Shown piece by piece: positions 12,659 through 16,258 of a stretch of DNA of 16,258 nt. The position numbers and the translations under genes were made by a program. The notes under the pieces were generated by a model. The model saw only the letters and a program-made list of their open reading frames with translations. It searched no databases and had not been told where the DNA came from. The stretch comes from Actinomycetes bacterium. Lineage in GTDB: Bacteria > Actinomycetota > Acidimicrobiia > Acidimicrobiales > Palsa-688. The stretch covers positions 1 to 16,258 of the forward strand of contig JAKAXG010000021.1 in NCBI GenBank assembly GCA_021827225.1, written 5' to 3'. Within the stretch, counting starts at the first letter, position 1, and every line of letters starts with the position of its first letter.

Positions 12659-13165
12659 ATGAGTTCCCTGTGGACGCCCGGCGGCGAGAGACCCGTTCCC
12701 CGTGAGCCCGAACCGCAGCGGCAGGCCCCGCCGGCCGGGCCGGCGGGAGGGGCCGGTGGCCAGCCCTCGGAGGAGGAGATGCGCCGGCAGATGGCCGAGC
12801 TGCAGGAGCAGCTGGCCCGCACCCCGGCCGAGGTGGTCGTGGCCAACCACGCCTACGGGCTGTTCGAGCTGGCCGCCCTGCACCTGTCCCTGCAGCCGCC
12901 CCAGCTGGACCAGGCCCGGGTGGCCATAGACGCCCTCGGCTACCTGGTGGAGGGTATGGGGCCCCGCCTGGGGCCGGCGGCGGAGGAGCTGGGCGCCGGG
13001 CTGGGCCAGCTGCGGATGGCGTTCGTGCAGGTGTCGGCGGCCGCCCAGGCCGGCGCCGGCCAGCCGGGACGGGACACCGCCGGAGCGGCCCCCGGCGGCG
13101 GCGGCCCCTCCCCCGCCCAGGAGACCGACCAGGAGACCGACGGGGAGGCCGGCGGGGCTTCTTAG
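12659..13165 (+). CDS. DUF1844-like protein (168 aa)
   Basis: The function is unknown. The N-terminus MSSLWTPGGE is followed by a Pro/Gly-rich disordered stretch (11-37), a short predicted coiled coil (38-53, EEEMRRQMAELQEQL), a conserved helical core (about 56-127: PAEVVVANHAYGLFELAALH, LDQARVAIDALGYLVEGMG, LGQLRMAFVQVS) and a Gly/Ala/Glu-rich tail. The core pattern of a helix followed by a DxAxxAIDAL segment and a final LRxAF helix matches DUF1844, and in Streptomyces a DUF1844 protein lies next to infC. The ATG at 12659 is preferred over a GTG at 12587 because the earlier frame lies in the intergenic region and a -10 element sits just before 12659. It is divergent from infC and convergent with the cold-shock-like gene, ten bases from stop to stop. 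Co-location with infC suggests a translation-linked role. Confidence 0.85.
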   Translation: MSSLWTPGGERPVPREPEPQRQAPPAGPAGGAGGQPSEEEMRRQMAELQEQLARTPAEVVVANHAYGLFELAALHLSLQPPQLDQARVAIDALGYLVEGMGPRLGPAAEELGAGLGQLRMAFVQVSAAAQAGAGQPGRDTAGAAPGGGGPSPAQETDQETDGEAGGAS

Positions 13166-13184
13166 CCCCGGCTTCCTAGCCCCC
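13157..13184 (+). repeat. 14-bp tandem duplication carrying both convergent stop codons
   Basis: GCTTCTTAGCCCCG (13157-13170) is followed directly by GCTTCCTAGCCCCC (13171-13184), with two mismatches. The first copy holds the TAG of the plus-strand gene (13163-13165). In the second, the palindromic CTAG supplies the TAG of the minus-strand gene (13178-13176). Confidence 0.5.
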
Positions 13185-13391
13185 GGTCGGGCCCATCGGC
13201 TCGATCGCCGCCGCTTCCCAGCTCCCCTGCCGGGCGGCGCGCACGGCGAAGCCGACCCGCGCCCCCACGTCGACGCGCCGGGACCCGTCGGCGATCTGGG
13301 TGCAGTGAAAACGGAAGCGCCGGCCGTCGTCGCCCTCCACCGTCCCCAGGCCGACCGCCTCGTCGAACTCGACCACCCGCCCGGTCCTCAC
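13176..13391 (-). CDS. Degenerate cold-shock-domain-like small protein (71 aa)
   Basis: Size and pattern match a single cold-shock beta barrel: GRVVEFDEAVGLGTVEGDDG (4-23), FRFHCTQIADGSR (26-38), a VGARVGFAV strand (42-50) and a final strand EAAAIEP. The RNP1-equivalent is VGLGTV (13-18) in place of KGFGFI, and the RNP2-equivalent is FRFHCT in place of VFVHFS, so most of the aromatic residues that stack on single-stranded nucleic acid are missing. It is therefore either a weak or altered RNA binder or a barrel with another job. The GTG start overlaps the hisG TGA (GTGA), making it the last gene of the rib-his block. From memory, similar proteins follow metabolic genes in acidimicrobial genomes; this needs a profile search. 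Confidence 0.75.
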   Translation of the reverse strand: MRTGRVVEFDEAVGLGTVEGDDGRRFRFHCTQIADGSRRVDVGARVGFAVRAARQGSWEAAAIEPMGPTGG

Positions 13392-14263
13392 GGGACGATC
13401 TTGGCGATGGGCAGCTCGATGATGTCGGTCGCCCCGTGATCCTTGAGGGCGGGGATCAACGTGTTGATGGTGTGCTTCGGTACCACCGCCTCCACCGCGA
13501 AGCCGTCCTCGCCGAACAGCTTGGAGACCGTCGGCGACTTCATGGCCGGCAGCAGCTCGATCACCCCGTCGAGGGCCGGTTCCGCCACGTTCAGCTTGAC
13601 CAGCACCCGCTGGCGGGCGATCAGGGTGCCGGTCAGCAGGGTCTGGATCTGCTGCATGGCGTGGCGCTTGGTGTCGTCGGCGTACGACGCCGGGTTGGCC
13701 ACCAGCTCGGTGTAGGACTCGAGGATGGTGGCGATGATGCGCAGGCCGGCGGCGCGCAACGCCCGGCCGGTCTCGGTGATCTCCACCACCGCGTCGGCGA
13801 CCTCGGGGATCTTGGCCTCGGTGGCGCCGTAGGACAGGCGCACCTCGGCCGACACCCCGTTGGCCTCCAGGAAGCGCCTGGTGAGCGACGGGTACTCGGT
13901 CGAGACCCGGGTCCCGGCCGGCAGGTCGGCCACGGACTGCACGGGGGAGTCGGCGGCCACGGCCAGTACCAGGCGGATGGGCCGGGTGGTGGCCTTGCTG
14001 TAGCGCAGCTGGCCGAGGGACTCCACCCGGCTGGCCGTCTCCTCGATCCAGTCCCGGCCGGTGATGCCGAGGTCGAACAGGCCCTCGGCCACGTACTGGG
14101 GGATCTCCTGGGGGCGCAGGATGCGCACCTCCGACACCCGGGGATCGTCGATGCTCGCCCGGTAGTCGACGTCGGAGCTGCGGATCACCGCCAGGTCGGC
14201 GGCCTCGAACAACTCCAGCGTGGCGCGCTCCAGCGAGCCCTTGGGTAGGACCAGGCGCAGCAC
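13388..14263 (-). CDS. hisG: ATP phosphoribosyltransferase, long form (291 aa)
   Basis: It catalyses the first step of histidine synthesis, joining ATP and PRPP. The N-terminal LRLVLPKGSLERATLELFE is the family opening; DLGITGRDWIEE and the GATEAKIPEVADAVVEITETG phosphate-binding region follow. The last 75 or so residues (about 215-288, including VLVKLNVAEPALDGVIELLP, SPTVSKL and VVPKHTINTLIPALKD) form the ACT-like regulatory domain, so this is the long, histidine-inhibited HisG that needs no HisZ. The GTG at 14263 has GGAG five bases upstream, inside the end of ribH. The frame extending to 14587 is a shadow within ribH. Only two bases separate it from ribH. In Streptomyces hisE lies between ribH and hisG; it is absent here. 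Confidence 0.95.
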   Translation of the reverse strand: MLRLVLPKGSLERATLELFEAADLAVIRSSDVDYRASIDDPRVSEVRILRPQEIPQYVAEGLFDLGITGRDWIEETASRVESLGQLRYSKATTRPIRLVLAVAADSPVQSVADLPAGTRVSTEYPSLTRRFLEANGVSAEVRLSYGATEAKIPEVADAVVEITETGRALRAAGLRIIATILESYTELVANPASYADDTKRHAMQQIQTLLTGTLIARQRVLVKLNVAEPALDGVIELLPAMKSPTVSKLFGEDGFAVEAVVPKHTINTLIPALKDHGATDIIELPIAKIVP

Positions 14264-14265
14264 GG

Positions 14266-14748
14266 CTACTCCGGCTTGGGCAGGGCGGCCAGCAGGTTGG
14301 CCATCTCGATGGCCGTCATGGCCGCCTCGAAGCCCTTGTTGCCGGCCTTGGTCCCGGACCGCTCGACGGCCTGCTCGATGGTGTCGGTGGTGAGCACCCC
14401 GAACACGACCGGGACGCCGGTGTCGAGCGACGCCCGGGCCACCCCCGCCGCGCACTGGCCGGCCACGAAGTCGTAGTGGCCGGTGGCGCCGCGGATGACC
14501 GCGCCCAGGGTGATGACGGCGTCGTAGCCGCCGCTGGCGGCCAGGCGGGAGGCGACGAGCGGCAGCTCGAAGGCGCCGGGCGCCCACACCACGTCGACCG
14601 ACCCCGGGTCCACGCCGTGGCGGCGCAGGCCGTCGGTGGCCCCTTCCAGCAGCCGGTTCACGATGGTGTCGTTGAACCGGGCGGCGGCGATGGCCACCCG
14701 CAGGCCGGCCCCCGACAGCGAGCCCTCGAAGGTGCGCCCCTCGCTCAC
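14266..14748 (-). CDS. ribH: 6,7-dimethyl-8-ribityllumazine synthase (160 aa)
   Basis: It condenses the pyrimidine intermediate with 3,4-dihydroxy-2-butanone 4-phosphate to make lumazine, the penultimate riboflavin step, usually as a pentamer or 60-mer shell. Signature motifs: ARFN (23-26), APGAFELP (56-63), [14 protein letters not shown] (82-95) including H91, the likely catalytic histidine, and [19 protein letters not shown] (121-139). Length is typical. The GTG start at 14748 overlaps the ribBA stop (GTGA). The frame reaching 15477 is rejected as a shadow within ribBA. Confidence 0.96.
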   Translation of the reverse strand: MSEGRTFEGSLSGAGLRVAIAAARFNDTIVNRLLEGATDGLRRHGVDPGSVDVVWAPGAFELPLVASRLAASGGYDAVITLGAVIRGATGHYDFVAGQCAAGVARASLDTGVPVVFGVLTTDTIEQAVERSGTKAGNKGFEAAMTAIEMANLLAALPKPE

Positions 14749-15962
14749 AGGCCGCTCCCCTCGTCCAGCAGGTGCCCGAGGCGGTCCCGCTTGGTCCGCA
14801 GGTAGCGGATGTTCTCCTCGTTGGGTTCGGTGTGCAACGGCACCCGGTCGACGATCTGCAATCCGTATCCCTCCAGGCCCCCGCGCTTGGCCGGGTTGTT
14901 GGTCATCAGCCGCATGGTGGTGATGCCCAGATCCACCAGGATCTGGGCCCCGATACCGTACTCGCGGCTGTCCACCGGCAGCCCCAGCTCCACGTTGGCG
15001 TCCACGGTGTCGAGCCCGCCGTCCTGCAGCTCGTAGGCCCGCAGCTTGTGGGCTATCCCTATCCCCCGCCCCTCGTGGCCGCGCAGGTACACCACCACGC
15101 CCAGCCCCGCCTCGGCGATGCGGCGCATGGCGCTGTGCAGCTGCTCGCCGCAGTCGCAGCGCCGGGACCCGAACACGTCGCCGGTCAGGCACTCGCTGTG
15201 CACCCGCACCAGCACGTCGGCCTGGCCGGCCGGCTCGCCCATGACGAACGCCAGGTGGGTCTCGTGGTCGAGGACGCTCTGGTAGGCCACGCAGCGGAAC
15301 TCGCCGAACTCGGTGGGCAGCCGGGCGTCGGCGGTGCGCCGCACCAGCCGCTCCGTCTTGCGGCGGTGGCGGATCAGGTCGGCGATGGTGATCAGCAGCA
15401 GCCCGTGGCGTTCGGCGAACGCCTCCAGGTCGTCGCGGCGGGCCATGCCCATGCCGTCTTCGGTGACGATCTCGCACAGCACCCCGGCCGGGAACAGCCC
15501 GGCCATGCGGGCCAGGTCGACGGCGGCCTCGGTGTGGCCGGCCCGCTTCAGCACGCCGCCGTCGCGGGCCCGCAGGACGTGCAGGTGGCCGGGGCGGGCC
15601 AGGTCGTCGGGGCGGGTGTGGGGGTCGACCAGGGCCCGGGCGGTGGTGGAGCGGTCCCCGGCGGAGATCCCGGTGGTGGTACCGGCCCGGCTGTCGACGG
15701 TGACGGTGAAGGCGGTGCGCTGGGCCTCGGTGTTGCGCTCCACCATGAGGGGCAGCTCGAGCTCGTCGGCCCGGGCGTTGGTGATGGAGGCGCAGATCAG
15801 GCCGGAGGTGTGGCGCACGAAGAAGCCCATGGCCTCGGGTGTGGCGTGCTCGGCGGCGATGATCAGGTCGCCTTCGTTCTCGCGGTCCTCGTCGTCGACG
15901 ACGACCACCATCTGACCCGCCGCGATGGCGGCGATGGCATCTTCGATTGCTGCGCTGGGCAC
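14745..15962 (-). CDS. ribBA: Bifunctional DHBP synthase / GTP cyclohydrolase II (405 aa)
   Basis: It makes both riboflavin precursors: 3,4-dihydroxy-2-butanone 4-phosphate from ribulose 5-phosphate and the diaminopyrimidine from GTP. The DHBP synthase half (about 1-205) has [12 protein letters not shown] (23-34), RTAFTVTVD (82-90) and [17 protein letters not shown] (140-156). The GTP cyclohydrolase II half (about 206-405) has zinc ligands C258, C269 and C271 in [14 protein letters not shown], then [10 protein letters not shown] (294-303), [10 protein letters not shown] (333-342) and TNNPAKR (354-360). Both active sites look complete. The GTG start at 15962 is preceded by AAGGGG six bases upstream. 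It lies 16 bases after ribE, and its stop overlaps the ribH start. Confidence 0.96.
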   Translation of the reverse strand: MPSAAIEDAIAAIAAGQMVVVVDDEDRENEGDLIIAAEHATPEAMGFFVRHTSGLICASITNARADELELPLMVERNTEAQRTAFTVTVDSRAGTTTGISAGDRSTTARALVDPHTRPDDLARPGHLHVLRARDGGVLKRAGHTEAAVDLARMAGLFPAGVLCEIVTEDGMGMARRDDLEAFAERHGLLLITIADLIRHRRKTERLVRRTADARLPTEFGEFRCVAYQSVLDHETHLAFVMGEPAGQADVLVRVHSECLTGDVFGSRRCDCGEQLHSAMRRIAEAGLGVVVYLRGHEGRGIGIAHKLRAYELQDGGLDTVDANVELGLPVDSREYGIGAQILVDLGITTMRLMTNNPAKRGGLEGYGLQIVDRVPLHTEPNEENIRYLRTKRDRLGHLLDEGSGL

Positions 15963-15978
15963 GCTGAGCCCCTTCGTG

Positions 15979-16258
15979 TCAGGCCAGGTCCCGGTACGGG
16001 CTGGCGGTGCCGGCGGCGAGCAGCCGCTCGGCGTATTTGGCGATTACGTCCACCTCGAGGTTCACCCGGTCCCCCGGCCGGCGGCGGCCGAGGGTGGTCA
16101 CGGCCATGGTGTGGGGGATGACCGCCACGTCGAAGCCGTCGCCGGTGACGGACACGACGGTCAGGCTGACGCCGTCCACCGTGACGGAGCCCTTCTCCAC
16201 CAGGTACCTGAGGACCGGCTCCGGGGCCCGGATCTGCAGTTCGGGGGCGGGCCGTACC
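15979..16258 (-). CDS. ribE: Riboflavin synthase alpha chain, C-terminal part (cut by window edge)
   Basis: It converts two lumazines to riboflavin and one pyrimidine. About 92 C-terminal residues are visible, and the frame stays open to the window edge, so the GTG at 16200 is internal rather than the real start. The visible part is the second lumazine-binding beta barrel: [19 protein letters not shown], then [34 protein letters not shown] and the short tail. The N-terminal barrel and any FMN riboswitch upstream lie outside the window. It heads the visible rib block, with ribBA 16 bases downstream. Confidence 0.93.
   Translation of the reverse strand, partial: VRPAPELQIRAPEPVLRYLVEKGSVTVDGVSLTVVSVTGDGFDVAVIPHTMAVTTLGRRRPGDRVNLEVDVIAKYAERLLAAGTASPYRDLA

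Noticed and set aside
14772..16121. 449-codon plus-strand open frame opposite ribBA and ribE
   Set aside because: Antisense shadow; both minus-strand genes carry complete active-site motifs.

Overview
This is a very GC-rich (roughly 70% G+C by eye), gene-dense chromosomal segment of housekeeping genes. It most resembles an actinobacterium (Actinomycetota). The order infC-rpmI-rplT-(SpoU methyltransferase)-pheS-pheT-argC-argB-argD-argF-argR is the order known from Mycobacterium tuberculosis, and a DUF1844-type protein sits divergently next to infC. The style of several small proteins suggests the class Acidimicrobiia, but that placement is an inference I could not test.

Layout. All but two genes are on the minus strand, so the order of transcription runs from high to low coordinates. 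(1) 16258-13176: a riboflavin/histidine block, ribE (cut by the window edge), ribBA, ribH, hisG and a small degenerate cold-shock-like protein. (2) 12659-13165, plus strand: a DUF1844-like protein, convergent with block 1 and divergent from infC. (3) 12477-5595: a translation block, infC, rpmI, rplT, a SpoU-type RNA methyltransferase, a soluble PAS/histidine kinase, pheS and pheT, ending near a 17-bp perfect inverted repeat (5480-5518). (4) 5364-4627: a secreted DUF4232 lipoprotein, convergent with a 60-residue plus-strand protein (4438-4620). (5) 4310-1: the arginine block argC, argB, argD, argF and argR (cut by the window edge), headed by a probable ArgR operator and a promoter that predicts a leaderless argC message.

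How the genes work together. ArgC, ArgB, ArgD and ArgF cover four consecutive steps from N-acetylglutamate towards citrulline; ArgR is their expected repressor. argJ, which lies between argC and argB in M. tuberculosis, is missing here. PheS and PheT form phenylalanyl-tRNA synthetase; IF3, L35 and L20 supply translation; RibE, RibBA and RibH cover most of riboflavin synthesis. Eight neighbouring gene pairs overlap by four bases (ATGA or GTGA), which implies tight translational coupling.

Most noteworthy: infC has no ATG, GTG or TTG start that would include its conserved N-terminal domain, and its best start is an ATA with a well-placed ribosome binding site. A kinase with no response regulator in the window is translationally coupled to pheS. 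The argC-4438 intergenic region carries an ARG box, in-phase CACAG repeats and a perfect DnaA box. No mobile elements, CRISPR arrays, tRNA or rRNA genes were seen, and no stretch longer than 300 bases lacks a gene.
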